64,000 nt of DNA from Azospirillum oryzae (GTDB lineage: Bacteria; Pseudomonadota; Alphaproteobacteria; Azospirillales; Azospirillaceae): contig NZ_FXAK01000007.1 of the NCBI RefSeq assembly GCF_900177515.1, positions 248,001 to 312,000 of the forward strand, written 5' to 3'. Positions 15,956-25,454 of the stretch are shown here, in pieces. Within the stretch, counting starts at the first letter, position 1, and every line of letters starts with the position of its first letter. Both the position numbers and the translations under genes were made by a program. The notes beneath the pieces are model-generated. The model was not told the DNA's origin. It ran no database searches and saw only the letters and a program-made list of their open reading frames with translations.

Positions 15956-18493
15956 TCACATCCTCGAAAGCTGCCGCAGCTTGGCGAACGGGTGGTCCTC
16001 GTTCGTCGGCTTCTCCCGCCGCTGCCGGTTCGCCTGCTGCTGCCTGGGTGGCCGCTTCCGCTTCCAGGCCACCGTCCCGTCCTCGGCGACGATCCGCACA
16101 TAGCCAAGCCCGGTCAGCACCGTCCCCAGTTCCTCCGCCGACAGGCCGACGCGCTGGCCGAGCGCCACCTCGCGGATCGGCGCATTGGCCTTGGACGCGG
16201 TCAGCAGTTCCGTCTCCAGCCGGTCGAGCATGTCGACGCGCAACGCCCGCCCGCCGGCCAGCGGATAGCCAATGGCCTCCCAGAAGGCAGGCGGCGCGCC
16301 GCCCTCCTTCACCGGTGGCGCCTCCACCGACACGCGGCCGGGCGGCGGGATCGGCACCGGCAGCGGATGCCCCTGCGCCACCGCCCACAGCAGCCCGCGC
16401 AAACTGACCGCCGCCGGCTTGGCCAGCGCCGTCAGATAGAGGTGCGACACCCCCAGCCGGACGCCCAGCCTGGTCAACGCCTTGCGGTCCTCGCGCTCCA
16501 GCCGCTCCACCATGTCGGCGACCGGCGCGCGCGGCAGCACCCCCAGACCCTCGACCAGCTGGAAGACCAACCCGCGCCCCGCACCCGACAGCCCCTCGGC
16601 GGCGGACAGCGCGAACAGCGGCTTCAGCCGGGCGGCGATGTGGTCCTTCAGCCAGCGGTCCAGCCGCGCCCGCACCCGCTCGCGCTGGGCCTGATCCAGC
16701 ATGCCCTCGTCGAACGGCACCACCAGCGGTGCAAGCACCGACGGCCCGGCGGCCAGCCGCGCCACCGGCAAATTGTCGGCGCTCAGCACCCCGTCCGGCC
16801 CCAGCGCAAAGACGTCGTCCGGCTCCGCCTCGAAGGCGCGCAGCCGCTTGGCGAGTTCGTCGCGCAACGCCCGCCGCGCAGCGGTCAGCAGCGACTTCGC
16901 CTCGTCGGAGCGGTCGGGCGCGTCGGGGACGAAGCGGAAGCCCTCCAGCCGGCCGACGACATGCCCCTCCACCACCACTTCGCCGTCGGCCCGCACGCCG
17001 CCCAGCAGCGACCGCCCGTCCTTCAGCGTCCGCGACAGCGTGGCGGAGCGGCGGTCGATGAAGCGCTGGGTCAGCCGCTCGTGCAGGGCGTCGGACAGCC
17101 GGTCCTCGATGGCGCGGGTGCGTTCCTGCCAGTGCAGCGGGTCCTTCAGCCAGGTTGGCCGGTTGGAGATGTAGGTCCAGGTGCGGATATGGGCGATGCG
17201 GGCGACCAGCGCGTCGATGTCGCCCTCCGTCCGGTCGAGCCGGGCGATCTGCTTCGCCACCCAATCGTCGTCCAGCCGGCGCAGCGGCCCTCGCAGGCTG
17301 CGGAAGACCTGGGCCAGCAGCTTGGTGTGGGCATCCGACAGCACCTTGCGGAAATCGGGGACCTGACAGACCTCCCACAGCAGCTTCACGGCGTCCCGGC
17401 CGCGGGCGAGGTCCATGATCTCCGGGTCGCGCACCAGCGCCTGCAGCGCCAGATGGTCGTCGGCCTCGCGCACGCGCGACAGCTCCTGGATCGGCGCCCG
17501 TTCCTCCAGCGATTTCAGCAGGAAGCCCGGCGTGTCGAAACGCAGGTCGCTGTTGCGCCAGGACAGCGTCTTGACCGTCTCGAACTCGTGGTTCTCGACG
17601 CGGTTGACCAGATCGGCGTCCAGTTCTCCCACCTCGTCGGTGGTGCCGAAGGTGCCGTCGCGCATGTGGCGCCCGGCGCGGCCGGCGATCTGCGCCACCT
17701 CGGCGGGACGCAGGCGGCGCGGGGCGAAGCCGTCGAACTTGACGATGCGGGCGAAGGCGACATGGTCGACGTCCATGTTCAGCCCCATGCCGATGGCGTC
17801 GGTCGCCACGAGATAATCGACCTCGCCCGCCTGATAGAGCTCGACCTGCGCGTTGCGCGTGCGCGGGCTGAGCGCCCCCAGCACCACGGCAGTGCCGCCA
17901 CGCTGGCGCCGGATCATCTCGGCGATGGAATAGACGTCGGTGGCGGAAAAGGCGACGACGGCGGAGCGCGGCGGCAGGCGCGTCAGCTTCTTGTAGCCGG
18001 CATAGGTCAGCTGCGAGAAGCGTGGCCGGCTGATGAACTCCGCCTTCGGCACCAGCCGGCGGATCATCGGCTGCATCGAATCGGACCCCAGCACCATCGT
18101 CTCGACCATGCCGCGGGCGTTCAGCAGCCGATCGGTGAAGATGTGGCCGCGCTCCGGGTCGGCGCAGAGCTGGATTTCGTCCACCGCCAGGAAATCGACG
18201 GCGCGGTCCAGCGGCATCGATTCGACGGTGCAGACCCAGTAGGACGGGTTGGGGGGCAGGATCTTCTCCTCCCCCGTCACCAGCGCGACCGCGTTCCGGC
18301 CCTTGATCGAGACGATGCGGTCGTAATTCTCCCGCGCCAGCAGGCGCAGGGGAAAGCCGATCATGCCGGACCGGTGACCGAGCATGCGCTCGATCGCCAG
18401 ATAGGTCTTGCCGGTGTTGGTCGGCCCCAGCACGGCGACCACACGGCCCCCCCGCCCGAGACCGCCGCCCGCCGAAGCGTGAGAGGACGTCAT
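15956..18493 (-). CDS. Suv3-like DExH RNA helicase
   Basis: An 845-aa superfamily 2 helicase related to mitochondrial Suv3, which unwinds RNA for the degradosome. Motif I is GPTNTGKT (23-30), motif II is DEIQ (105-108), motif III appears as VAFSATDVYSI, and motif VI is QIAGRAGRH. A Suv3-type C-terminal domain follows, with SLEERAPIQELSRV, then long Ala/Arg/Leu-rich helices. The basic tail KRKRPPRQQQANRQRREK may bind RNA. I start at the ATG at 18493, directly before the nucleotide-binding strand; the frame is open further upstream but there it overlaps a terminator for the neighbouring gene. Alphaproteobacteria commonly carry one Suv3 homologue. Confidence 0.9.
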   Translation of the reverse strand: MTSSHASAGGGLGRGGRVVAVLGPTNTGKTYLAIERMLGHRSGMIGFPLRLLARENYDRIVSIKGRNAVALVTGEEKILPPNPSYWVCTVESMPLDRAVDFLAVDEIQLCADPERGHIFTDRLLNARGMVETMVLGSDSMQPMIRRLVPKAEFISRPRFSQLTYAGYKKLTRLPPRSAVVAFSATDVYSIAEMIRRQRGGTAVVLGALSPRTRNAQVELYQAGEVDYLVATDAIGMGLNMDVDHVAFARIVKFDGFAPRRLRPAEVAQIAGRAGRHMRDGTFGTTDEVGELDADLVNRVENHEFETVKTLSWRNSDLRFDTPGFLLKSLEERAPIQELSRVREADDHLALQALVRDPEIMDLARGRDAVKLLWEVCQVPDFRKVLSDAHTKLLAQVFRSLRGPLRRLDDDWVAKQIARLDRTEGDIDALVARIAHIRTWTYISNRPTWLKDPLHWQERTRAIEDRLSDALHERLTQRFIDRRSATLSRTLKDGRSLLGGVRADGEVVVEGHVVGRLEGFRFVPDAPDRSDEAKSLLTAARRALRDELAKRLRAFEAEPDDVFALGPDGVLSADNLPVARLAAGPSVLAPLVVPFDEGMLDQAQRERVRARLDRWLKDHIAARLKPLFALSAAEGLSGAGRGLVFQLVEGLGVLPRAPVADMVERLEREDRKALTRLGVRLGVSHLYLTALAKPAAVSLRGLLWAVAQGHPLPVPIPPPGRVSVEAPPVKEGGAPPAFWEAIGYPLAGGRALRVDMLDRLETELLTASKANAPIREVALGQRVGLSAEELGTVLTGLGYVRIVAEDGTVAWKRKRPPRQQQANRQRREKPTNEDHPFAKLRQLSRM

Positions 18494-18566
18494 GGGGTTA
18501 AGCTTTGGGGTGCGAAGGCCCGCAATGCAAGCGACGGCTTGTCTTTTGCACCTTCTGTCCCGTCCC

Positions 18567-18605
18567 AAAAAAGACAAGGGCCGCCGAAGGGGGATTCGGC
18601 GGCCC
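18567..18605 (-). terminator. Terminator of the Spy/CpxP-like gene
   Basis: On the minus strand an 11-bp perfect stem GGGCCGCCGAA/TTCGGCGGCCC with a 6-nt loop is followed by TTGTCTTTTTT. It lies about 60 nt past the stop of the 18667-19302 gene and upstream of the helicase start. Confidence 0.88.
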
Positions 18606-18666
18606 ATGGTCTCACGGCGGCTGCGTTGGGGGGCTTGGGGTCGCCGCCGGGAGTCTGTCTGTTACG

Positions 18667-19302
18667 TCACTGCTTGGGCTGCTCCTGCGGTGCCGGCGCC
18701 GGACCCGGTCCCGGGCCCTTGCCCGGCCCCATTCCACCCGGACCCATCCCGTGATGGCGCGGGCCGTCATGGTCCCAGCCGCCCGGGCCACCCATATGGC
18801 CGCCATGGTGGCCGCCCATCCGTCCGCCCATGCCGCCCGGACCCTGGTTCAGCATGCGGTCGGCCTGCTTCTGCTGGTCGGGCGTCAGCTGGGCGTAGAG
18901 GTCGGTCAGCGCCGGGCGGACGGTCTGGATCTGCTGCAGGTGGGCCTGCATCATCTGCTCGGCCCGCTCCAGGCGCTGCGGCAGGGCGGCAGGCCGCGGG
19001 GCGTCCTTGAACTTGACGCACAGATCCTGCGTCGGCTTCAGGCTGGAGCGGGCGGCGTCGGCGAACTTGGTCCAGGCGGCGCGCTGCTGATCGGTGATGT
19101 TCAGCTTCTTCTCCGCATAGGCCAGCTTGCCGGCCAGACGGGCTTCCTGGTCCTCGCACATGCGGGCGAAGTGGCGGTCGGGTCCGCCGGCGCCCGGACC
19201 CATGCCAGGACCGCCGGGCTGCGGACCACCCTGGGCGAAGACCGGAACGGCCACGCCGAGACCGGCGACCAGCAGGGCGGAGGTCAGAAGGGCGCGTTTC
19301 AT
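18667..19302 (-). CDS. Spy/CpxP-like periplasmic LTXXQ protein
   Basis: A 211-aa exported protein with a classic signal peptide, MKRALLTSALLVAGLGVAVP, ending FAQ at residue 24. The central part is helical with two LTxxQ-type motifs, LNITDQQ and LTPDQQ, as in Spy and CpxP, which act as periplasmic chaperones or stress sensors. The ends are Gly/Pro/His-rich; MGGHHGGHMGGPGGWDHD could bind metal. It is divergent from an OmpR-type regulator and its kinase, as cpxP is from cpxRA, and shared half-sites lie between them. Regulation by that pair is therefore likely, though the signal is unknown. Confidence 0.88.
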   Translation of the reverse strand: MKRALLTSALLVAGLGVAVPVFAQGGPQPGGPGMGPGAGGPDRHFARMCEDQEARLAGKLAYAEKKLNITDQQRAAWTKFADAARSSLKPTQDLCVKFKDAPRPAALPQRLERAEQMMQAHLQQIQTVRPALTDLYAQLTPDQQKQADRMLNQGPGGMGGRMGGHHGGHMGGPGGWDHDGPRHHGMGPGGMGPGKGPGPGPAPAPQEQPKQ

Positions 19303-19455
19303 GGTGTCGACTCCTCAGTGTTTGGTGCTGTCTAAACCCCGGATGGAGGGGGCTTATTCCGTTGGGACCTTGCCGGCTGGATCGCCGCCGCTGTCCCGAT
19401 GACCAGACAATGGGCGCCGAACGTTGCGGTCGAATGTCCGCAAACCGGTCATTTG

Positions 19456-19498
19456 GTAACAGAGTGTAACCGCCGGCCGTCCCGTAACCGGGCGTTAC
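19456..19498. promoter_or_regulatory. Candidate response-regulator binding sites (GTAAC half-sites)
   Basis: Four GTAAC-type half-sites in two pairs: GTAAC-N5-GTAAC at 19456-19470 and GTAAC-N5-GTTAC at 19484-19498, spaced by 28 bp. The direct-repeat form resembles the CpxR box GTAAA-N5-GTAAA. They lie in the divergent gap, 46 bp before the regulator gene and about 150 bp before the Spy-like gene, so one site set could control both. Binding is inferred. Confidence 0.6.
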
Positions 19499-19543
19499 AC
19501 ATTTCCCCTTCACCCCCGACGCGCCTCGCCCGATCATGGAGCC

Positions 19544-20287
19544 ATGGACCGCACGCCCCACCTCCTCGTCGTCGACGACGACCGCGAAATCCGCTCTCTC
19601 GTCGCCCAGTTCCTGACCAAGCACGGCTATCGTGTCACCGGGGTCAGGGACGGGGCGGAGATGATGCGCACGCTCGACGGCGCCCGCGTCGACCTGATCG
19701 TCCTCGACCTGATGCTGCCGGGGGAGGACGGGCTGTCGCTCTGCCGCCGGCTGCGCGCCACGCCGCAGACGGCGCAGACCCCCGTCATTATGCTGACCGC
19801 CATGGGGGAGGAGACCGACCGCATCGTCGGGCTGGAGATGGGCGCCGACGACTACCTGGCGAAGCCCTTCAGCCCGCGCGAGCTGCTGGCCCGCATCAAG
19901 GCGGTGCTGCGCCGCGTCTCCGCCCCGCCGGTGGCGGGCGCCCCGGCGGCGGCCGGCACGGTGCTGCGCTTCGAAGGCTGGTCGCTCGATCTGACCAAGC
20001 GGGAGCTGCGCTCGCCCGACGGGGTGCTGGTCCAGCTGTCGGCCGGCGAGTATGACCTGCTGGTCGCCTTCGTCGAGCATCCGCAGCGGGTGCTGACCCG
20101 CGACCAGCTTCTCGATCTGGCGCGCGGGCGGTCGGCGGTTCCCTTCGACCGCTCCATCGACGTGCAGGTCAGCCGGCTGCGCCGCAAGATCGAACCCGAC
20201 CCGGCCGAACCGACGCTGATCAAGACGGTGCGCGGCGGCGGCTATCTCTTCACCCCGACCGTCGGCAGCGGCGGACTGGCATCGTGA
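19544..20287 (+). CDS. OmpR-family response regulator
   Basis: A 247-aa DNA-binding regulator. The receiver domain (about 5-122) has acidic Asp11-Asp13, phosphoacceptor Asp55 in LIVLDLMLPGEDG, Thr/Lys switch residues (MLTAMGEE, DDYLAKPFSPRELLARI). The winged-helix domain (about 145-240) ends with FDRSIDVQVSRLRRKIE and VRGGGYLFTP. Its stop overlaps the kinase start by 4 bp, marking a two-gene operon. Architecture and the neighbouring Spy/CpxP-like gene suggest an envelope-stress role similar to CpxR; homology alone only places it in the OmpR class. Confidence 0.94.
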   Translation: MDRTPHLLVVDDDREIRSLVAQFLTKHGYRVTGVRDGAEMMRTLDGARVDLIVLDLMLPGEDGLSLCRRLRATPQTAQTPVIMLTAMGEETDRIVGLEMGADDYLAKPFSPRELLARIKAVLRRVSAPPVAGAPAAAGTVLRFEGWSLDLTKRELRSPDGVLVQLSAGEYDLLVAFVEHPQRVLTRDQLLDLARGRSAVPFDRSIDVQVSRLRRKIEPDPAEPTLIKTVRGGGYLFTPTVGSGGLAS

Positions 20288-21729
20288 CCACCCGGCCGGA
20301 AGAGATGACGGCGAAATCCAGGCTGGCCCGCCGCCGCAGCCTGCGCCGCCTGCGTCTGGGCTTCCCCGACAGCCTCGCCGCACGCATCGCCCTGACGGTG
20401 GTGCTGGCGCTGCTGCTGACCCAGGCGATCAGCGCGCTGGTCTATCTGACCGACCGCAGCGAGGGGCCGCCGATCCACGGTCCCAACGTGCTGATCCAGC
20501 GCATCACCGCCATCGTCCAACTGGTGGAAAGCACGCCGCCGCCGGGTCGCGAGCGGGTGGTGCGCGCCATCGACGATCCGGTCCTGCGCGTCGAATGGCG
20601 CCCCGATCGCCCGCCGCCGCTGGCGCCCGACGCCATTTCCAGCGGCCGGTTCGACGGGCTGAAGCGCCGGCTGCGCGAGTCGCTCGACACCGCCGACCGC
20701 AACATCCTGGTCGAGGTCCAGCGCCCGCCCCGTGACGACCACCAGCATCCTCCCTTCATGGGCGGCGACGAGCCGCGGCGCTGGGGGCCGCATGTCCGGC
20801 TGTCGGTGCGGCTCGGCGACGGGTCGTGGCTCAGCTTCACCGGCGGCGATCCGCTGGCCGGTCCCTTCGGCATCGTCCGCTTCCTGTTGTGGATGGGCGC
20901 GATCGCCGCGGTGATCCTGCTGGTGTCGCTGCTGGCCGCCCGCCGGGTGACGGCGCCGCTGGCCAATTTCGCCGCCGCCGCCGAACGGCTCAGCGTCGAC
21001 GGGCAGGCCGATCCGTTGACCGAGGAAGGCCCGCGCGAGCTGCGCGCCGCCACCCGCGCCTTCAACCGGATGCAGGCGCGGCTCGCCCGCTTCGTCGCCG
21101 ACCGCACCCAGATGCTGGCGGCGATCAGCCACGACCTGCGCACGCCGATCACCCGCCTGCGCCTGCGCGCCGAGCTGGTGGACGATCCGGAGATGCAGCG
21201 CCGGATGCTGGCCGACCTGGACGAGATGGAGGCGATGATCTCCGCCACGCTGGCCTTCGCCCGCGACGACGCCCAGCGCGAGCCGCGCGGCCGCTTCGAC
21301 CTCGCCGACCTGCTGCAGAGCCTGTGCGACGACCGCGTCGATGCCGGCCACCGCGCCCTCTATGACGGCCCGGCCCATGTGGTGGCGGAGGGCCGTCCGG
21401 TGGCGCTGCGCCGGGCGCTGGCCAACCTGATGGACAACGCCATCAAGTATGGCGGCGGCTTCACCGTCCGGCTGGAGTCCGGTCCCGACGGCGCCGGCCG
21501 CCAAGCCCTGATCCACATCGACGACGACGGCCCCGGCATCCCGGAGGCGGAGTTCGAGAAGGTCTTCGCTCCCTTCTACCGGCTGGAGCGCTCGCGCTCC
21601 CGCGACACCGGCGGCGTCGGTCTGGGCCTGTCCACCGCCCGCAGCATCATCCGCGGCCATGGCGGCGACGTGACCCTGGCCAACCGCGGCGAGGGCGGCC
21701 TGCGCGCCACGGTGACGCTGCCGCTCTGA
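20284..21729 (+). CDS. EnvZ-like sensor histidine kinase
   Basis: A 481-aa inner-membrane kinase with a GTG start overlapping the regulator stop. Membrane segments lie at about 34-55 and 197-218, enclosing a roughly 140-residue periplasmic sensor region rich in charged and Pro residues. HAMP linker (about 219-272) is followed by the H-box AAISHDLRTPITRLRLR with His283, N-box NLMDNAIKYG, and G-boxes DDDGPGIP and GGVGLGLS. The periplasmic part contains DDHQHPPFMGGDEP, a possible metal-binding stretch, notable because the Spy-like neighbour also has a His-rich tail. It should phosphorylate the 19544-20287 product. Confidence 0.94.
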   Translation: MTTRPEEMTAKSRLARRRSLRRLRLGFPDSLAARIALTVVLALLLTQAISALVYLTDRSEGPPIHGPNVLIQRITAIVQLVESTPPPGRERVVRAIDDPVLRVEWRPDRPPPLAPDAISSGRFDGLKRRLRESLDTADRNILVEVQRPPRDDHQHPPFMGGDEPRRWGPHVRLSVRLGDGSWLSFTGGDPLAGPFGIVRFLLWMGAIAAVILLVSLLAARRVTAPLANFAAAAERLSVDGQADPLTEEGPRELRAATRAFNRMQARLARFVADRTQMLAAISHDLRTPITRLRLRAELVDDPEMQRRMLADLDEMEAMISATLAFARDDAQREPRGRFDLADLLQSLCDDRVDAGHRALYDGPAHVVAEGRPVALRRALANLMDNAIKYGGGFTVRLESGPDGAGRQALIHIDDDGPGIPEAEFEKVFAPFYRLERSRSRDTGGVGLGLSTARSIIRGHGGDVTLANRGEGGLRATVTLPL

Positions 21730-21747
21730 CCTGCCAAGTACCGCAAA

Positions 21748-21785
21748 GAAAAAGGGCCGCTCCATCGGAACGGCCCTTCTTTTTC
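21748..21785. terminator. Bidirectional terminator between the kinase gene and ahcY
   Basis: AAGGGCCG and CGGCCCTT form an 8-bp stem around an 11-nt loop, flanked by an A-rich left side and CTTTTTC on the right. It lies between the two convergent stops (21729 and 21800). Confidence 0.85.
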
Positions 21786-21799
21786 TACCCCGCGACCGC

Positions 21800-23098
21800 T
21801 TAGTAGCGGTAGTGGTCCGGCTTGTAGGGGCCGGCGGCGTTGACGCCGATATATTCGGCCTGCTTGTCGCTGAGGACGGTCAGCTTGGCGCCGATCTTGT
21901 CCAGATGCAGGCGGGCGACCTTCTCGTCCAGGTGCTTGGGCAGGACGTAGACCTTGTTCTCGTAGTTGGCGGCGTTGGTCCACAGCTCGATCTGGGCCAG
22001 CACCTGGTTGGTGAAGCTGGCGCTCATCACGAAGCTGGGGTGGCCGGTGGCGCAGCCGAGATTGACCAGACGGCCCTGGGCCAGGACGATCAGGCGCTTG
22101 CCGTCGGGGAAGACGACCTCGTCGACCTGCGGCTTGACCTCTTCCCACTTGTAGTTGCGGAGAGCCTCGATCTGGATCTCGCTGTCGAAGTGGCCGATGT
22201 TGCAGACGATGGCGCGGTCCTTCATGGCGCGCATGTGGTCGAGCGTGATGACGTCGACGTTGCCGGTCGCGGTGACGAAGATGTCGCCCAGCGGCGCCGC
22301 CTCGTCCATGGTGATGACCTGATAGCCTTCCATGGCGGCCTGGAGCGCGTTGATCGGGTCGATCTCCGTCACCATGACGCGGGCGCCCTGCGAGCGCAGG
22401 CTGGCGGCCGAGCCCTTGCCCACGTCGCCATAGCCGGCGACCACGGCGACCTTGCCGGCGACCATGACGTCGGTGGCGCGCTTGATGCCGTCGACCAGCG
22501 ACTCGCGGCAGCCATAGAGGTTGTCGAACTTCGACTTGGTGACGCTGTCGTTCACGTTGATGGCCGGGACCTTCAGCGTGCCCTTCTTCATCATCTCATA
22601 GAGACGATGGACGCCGGTGGTGGTCTCTTCCGACAGGCCGCGGACGCCGTCCAGCATCTCCGGATACTTGTCGTGCATGATCTGGGTGACGTCGCCGCCA
22701 TCGTCCAGGATCATGTTCGGGGTCCAGCCATCGGGGCCGCGCAGCGTCTGCTCGATGCACCACCAGAACTCCTCCTCCGTCTCGCCCTTCCAGGCGAAGA
22801 CCGGGATGCCGGCGGCGGCGATGGCGGCGGCGGCCTGGTCCTGCGTCGAGAAGATGTTGCAGGAGGACCAGCGCACGGTGGCGCCGAGCGCGGTCAGCGT
22901 CTCGATCAGCACGGCGGTCTGGATGGTCATGTGCAGGCAGCCGACGATGCGGGCACCGGCCAGCGGCTTGGAATCGCCGAACTCCGACCGCAGGGCCATC
23001 AGGCCCGGCATCTCGGTCTCGGCGATGGTGATCTCCTTGCGGCCCCAGCTCGCGAGGCTGATGTCCTTGACCTTGTAGTCCGTGAATTCGGCGGCCAT
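21800..23098 (-). CDS. ahcY: S-adenosylhomocysteinase
   Basis: A 432-aa NAD-dependent enzyme that splits S-adenosylhomocysteine into adenosine and homocysteine, clearing the inhibitor left by methyltransferases. It starts [20 protein letters not shown], carries the NAD-binding loop [20 protein letters not shown], the substrate residues in [20 protein letters not shown], and ends with the canonical PDHYRY tail that reaches the cofactor of the neighbouring subunit. I start at the ATG at 23098; the frame stays open upstream but the added part is unlike the family. An 18-bp palindrome lies 110 bp upstream. Confidence 0.98.
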   Translation of the reverse strand: MAAEFTDYKVKDISLASWGRKEITIAETEMPGLMALRSEFGDSKPLAGARIVGCLHMTIQTAVLIETLTALGATVRWSSCNIFSTQDQAAAAIAAAGIPVFAWKGETEEEFWWCIEQTLRGPDGWTPNMILDDGGDVTQIMHDKYPEMLDGVRGLSEETTTGVHRLYEMMKKGTLKVPAINVNDSVTKSKFDNLYGCRESLVDGIKRATDVMVAGKVAVVAGYGDVGKGSAASLRSQGARVMVTEIDPINALQAAMEGYQVITMDEAAPLGDIFVTATGNVDVITLDHMRAMKDRAIVCNIGHFDSEIQIEALRNYKWEEVKPQVDEVVFPDGKRLIVLAQGRLVNLGCATGHPSFVMSASFTNQVLAQIELWTNAANYENKVYVLPKHLDEKVARLHLDKIGAKLTVLSDKQAEYIGVNAAGPYKPDHYRY

Positions 23099-23207
23099 GA
23101 GGGATGACTCCTGGTGGGCGGTGATGGTTGGGGCCGGCCGGTTCGAATCCCCGGCCTTGCCGCTGTAATTTGCCAAGGGTGTATCAGCGGCATCGGAACC
23201 ATGCAAG

Positions 23208-23225
23208 CATAAAGATATCTTTATG
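23208..23225. promoter_or_regulatory. Perfect 18-bp palindrome upstream of ahcY
   Basis: CATAAAGAT followed by ATCTTTATG is a perfect 18-bp inverted repeat in an AT-rich patch 110 bp upstream of the ahcY start and 84 bp upstream of the divergent radical SAM gene. Methionine-cycle genes in proteobacteria are often controlled by ArsR-family regulators of the SahR type that sense S-adenosylhomocysteine and bind AT-rich palindromes, so this is a good candidate operator. No such regulator gene is in the window. Confidence 0.7.
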
Positions 23226-23308
23226 TTTGTTGGGTAGGGTGATGAGAGATGCCGTCCTCGGTCGTTTGTTCGCTTTACGTTCCTATCTGCCGCGGCTAAG
23301 CTGCGGGC

Positions 23309-24400
23309 ATGGACGAGATACGGCGATCCCCGATCAAGGGCCGCGGCGCGGTCAGCAACGCCACCGGGCGGTTCGAGCGCGAGACCCGCGTCCTGACCGA
23401 CGATGGCTGGACCGGCTATGCGGAGAGCGGGAACGAGGCGCTGTCCGATCCGGTCCGCACCATTGTCTCGCCGGCCTCGGCCAAGTCGATCATCACCAGC
23501 AACCAGTCGCCCGACATCCCCTTCGACCGGTCGGTGAATCCGTACCAGGGCTGCGAGCACGCCTGCATCTACTGCTTCGCCCGGCCGACCCATGCCTATC
23601 TCGGCCTGTCGCCGGGGCTGGATTTCGAGACGAAGCTGTTCGCCAAGCGCAACGCGGCGGAGCTGCTGGCGAAGGAACTGCGGGCGAAATCCTATGTCTG
23701 CCAGCCGCTGGCGCTGGGGGCCAACACCGATCCCTACCAGCCCGTCGAGCGGACGGAGGGGATCACACGCCGCGTGCTGGAGGTCTGCCGCGAGTTCAAG
23801 CAGCCGGTCAGCATCATCACCAAATCGGCTCTGGTCCTGCGCGATCTGGACATCCTGGCGCCGATGGCGGCGGAGGGGCTGGCGTCGGTCGCGGTCTCCG
23901 TCACCACGCTGGACCGCGATCTCGCCCGGGTGATGGAGCCGCGGGCCAGCACGCCGCCGCGCCGGCTGGAGGCGATCCGCGCCCTTAGCCAAGCCGGGGT
24001 GCCGGCGGCGGTGCTCGCCAGCCCGATGATCCCCGCGCTGAACGACCATGAGCTGGAGGCGATCCTGGAGGAGGCGGCGGAGGCCGGGGCGAGCGCCGCC
24101 AGCTATATCCTGCTGCGCCTGCCGCTGGAGATCGCCGGTCTGTTCGAGGAATGGCTGCGCGTCCATGCCCCCAACCGCGCCGACCGCGTGCTGAGCCTGA
24201 TGCGGCAGAGCCGCGACGGCGCGCTCTACCGCTCCGGATTCGGGACGCGGATGAAGGGCACCGGCCCTTACGCCGAGCTGCTGCGCCATCGCTTCAAGCT
24301 GGCCTGCAGGAAGCACGGGCTGGGCGACCGGAGCTGGCAGCTCGACTGCAGCCGCTTCCGCGTGCCGCCGGCCGCCGGGGACCAGCTGTCGCTTCTGTGA
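23309..24400 (+). CDS. PA0069-family radical SAM protein
   Basis: A 363-aa radical SAM protein. The 4Fe-4S cluster motif is CEHACIYC (CxxxCxxC) in [20 protein letters not shown], followed by the family-typical [20 protein letters not shown] and [12 protein letters not shown]. The family is related to spore photoproduct lyase by fold, but members in non-sporulating bacteria have no established reaction. The start ATG follows GCTGCGGGC, without a strong Shine-Dalgarno. It is divergent from ahcY across 210 bp that contain the palindromic operator candidate. Confidence 0.92.
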   Translation: MDEIRRSPIKGRGAVSNATGRFERETRVLTDDGWTGYAESGNEALSDPVRTIVSPASAKSIITSNQSPDIPFDRSVNPYQGCEHACIYCFARPTHAYLGLSPGLDFETKLFAKRNAAELLAKELRAKSYVCQPLALGANTDPYQPVERTEGITRRVLEVCREFKQPVSIITKSALVLRDLDILAPMAAEGLASVAVSVTTLDRDLARVMEPRASTPPRRLEAIRALSQAGVPAAVLASPMIPALNDHELEAILEEAAEAGASAASYILLRLPLEIAGLFEEWLRVHAPNRADRVLSLMRQSRDGALYRSGFGTRMKGTGPYAELLRHRFKLACRKHGLGDRSWQLDCSRFRVPPAAGDQLSLL

Positions 24401-24459
24401 GAGGCGGGGGGTGGAACAGCGTGGAACAGGGATCCGGGTGGTGTTTCATCCCTTGATGC

Positions 24460-25170
24460 CTACCGGCGCCAGGAGAAGGCGCCGGCGGCGCGGCGGCTCA
24501 CCGGGCCGGGGTTGAGGTTGGGGTAAGGTTCGTACTGGTTAACGGTCCAGGGGAAGACACCCTTGGGGCCGGCGGCTTCCGGCCGGGCCAGGACGGCGGC
24601 GATCATGGCGGGATCGGGCGGCGTGCGCTCGCGCAGCGCACCGGGAATGTCGTCGTCGAGTTCGGGAACGGTGACGGCGGGGGGATCTTCGGGGCGGGGC
24701 GGCTGCGGCCCGGCATTTGGGATGTCCCTGGGCGGGATGTCCCTGTGGGCGTTCCTCATGGTCTCCCGGCCTGAGGCGGCGCCGGGAATGAGCCCCAGCC
24801 GCTCGGCCAGCCAGCGGACGGTGGTGGGGTCGCCGGCCGACACCAGCCGTTCGATCTGCTCGGCCACCAGGGCGCGCAGCGAGGACAGGCGCAACTCGGC
24901 CTCGCGGTTCAGCGCCTCGCGTTCCCACCACACGCGCAGGCGGAAATCCTTGGAGCCGTAATAGGCGCGCCACAGCGTGGTGCGGCTGCAGCCCATGGCG
25001 CGGGCGACCTGAAGGAAGCTGTTGCCGCGGGCCAGCATGCCGGCGGCCATGATCCACTGTTCCTCGTGGAACTGCGATCCGGGGACCAGCGAGCCTTCGG
25101 CGGGAACCGGCGGCTCCTCCGCCCAGCAGGGGAAACGGTCGTCGTTCAGGGTGCGGGGATCGACGGGCAT
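24460..25170 (-). CDS. Helix-turn-helix protein of unknown function
   Basis: A 236-aa protein. Residues about 33-75 form a helix-turn-helix (EEQWIMAAGMLARGNSFLQV then ARAMGCSRTTLWRAYYGS), followed by a charged helical region with LSSLRALVAEQIERLVSAG and an Ala/Pro-rich disordered tail. The arrangement resembles phage small-terminase or transposase-type DNA-binding modules, but no such partner gene is adjacent and I do not assign it. CGGAG lies upstream of the ATG. It is followed by family 1 repeat copy B on its upstream side. Confidence 0.78.
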   Translation of the reverse strand: MPVDPRTLNDDRFPCWAEEPPVPAEGSLVPGSQFHEEQWIMAAGMLARGNSFLQVARAMGCSRTTLWRAYYGSKDFRLRVWWEREALNREAELRLSSLRALVAEQIERLVSAGDPTTVRWLAERLGLIPGAASGRETMRNAHRDIPPRDIPNAGPQPPRPEDPPAVTVPELDDDIPGALRERTPPDPAMIAAVLARPEAAGPKGVFPWTVNQYEPYPNLNPGPVSRRAAGAFSWRR

Positions 25171-25284
25171 GGGGCGGCTCCGCAGGAATGAGGGGTCTGC
25201 GGAAAGTTTATAGGAATAGTTTCAGATTGCGGAGACTTTATGCAAATGCGGTCGCTGACCGGGGAGGTCGCGGCGTCCGGGGCA

Positions 25285-25440
25285 ACATTTCCACGGATGT
25301 CACGGATGCAGACACGGATGACACGGATTTTTTGGTCTTGCGGACGCTTCGGCTTCGACCGGAAGCCATGGCTTCGGAACGCCGCATCCGTGACATCCGT
25401 GTCTTAATCCGTGACATCCGTGTCGATCTTGCCCGCCATC
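25285..25440. repeat. Palindromic dispersed repeat, family 1, copy B
   Basis: Two facing arms built of CACGGATGTCACGGAT and CATCCGTGACATCCGTG units around a loop of about 60 bp containing CTTCGGAACGCC. It matches the element at 5588-5747 in arms, unit structure and the right half of the loop, and both end in ATCTTGCCCGC. It lies between the HTH gene and a small hypothetical gene. The 25171-25284 stretch before it is AT-richer and holds no gene. Confidence 0.8.
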
Positions 25441-25454
25441 TCCGCGGCTTGGCG

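Noticed and set aside
23099..23230. SAM or SAH riboswitch upstream of ahcY
   Set aside because: I saw no arrangement of stems matching SAM-II or SAH classes; the perfect palindrome is better explained as a protein operator.
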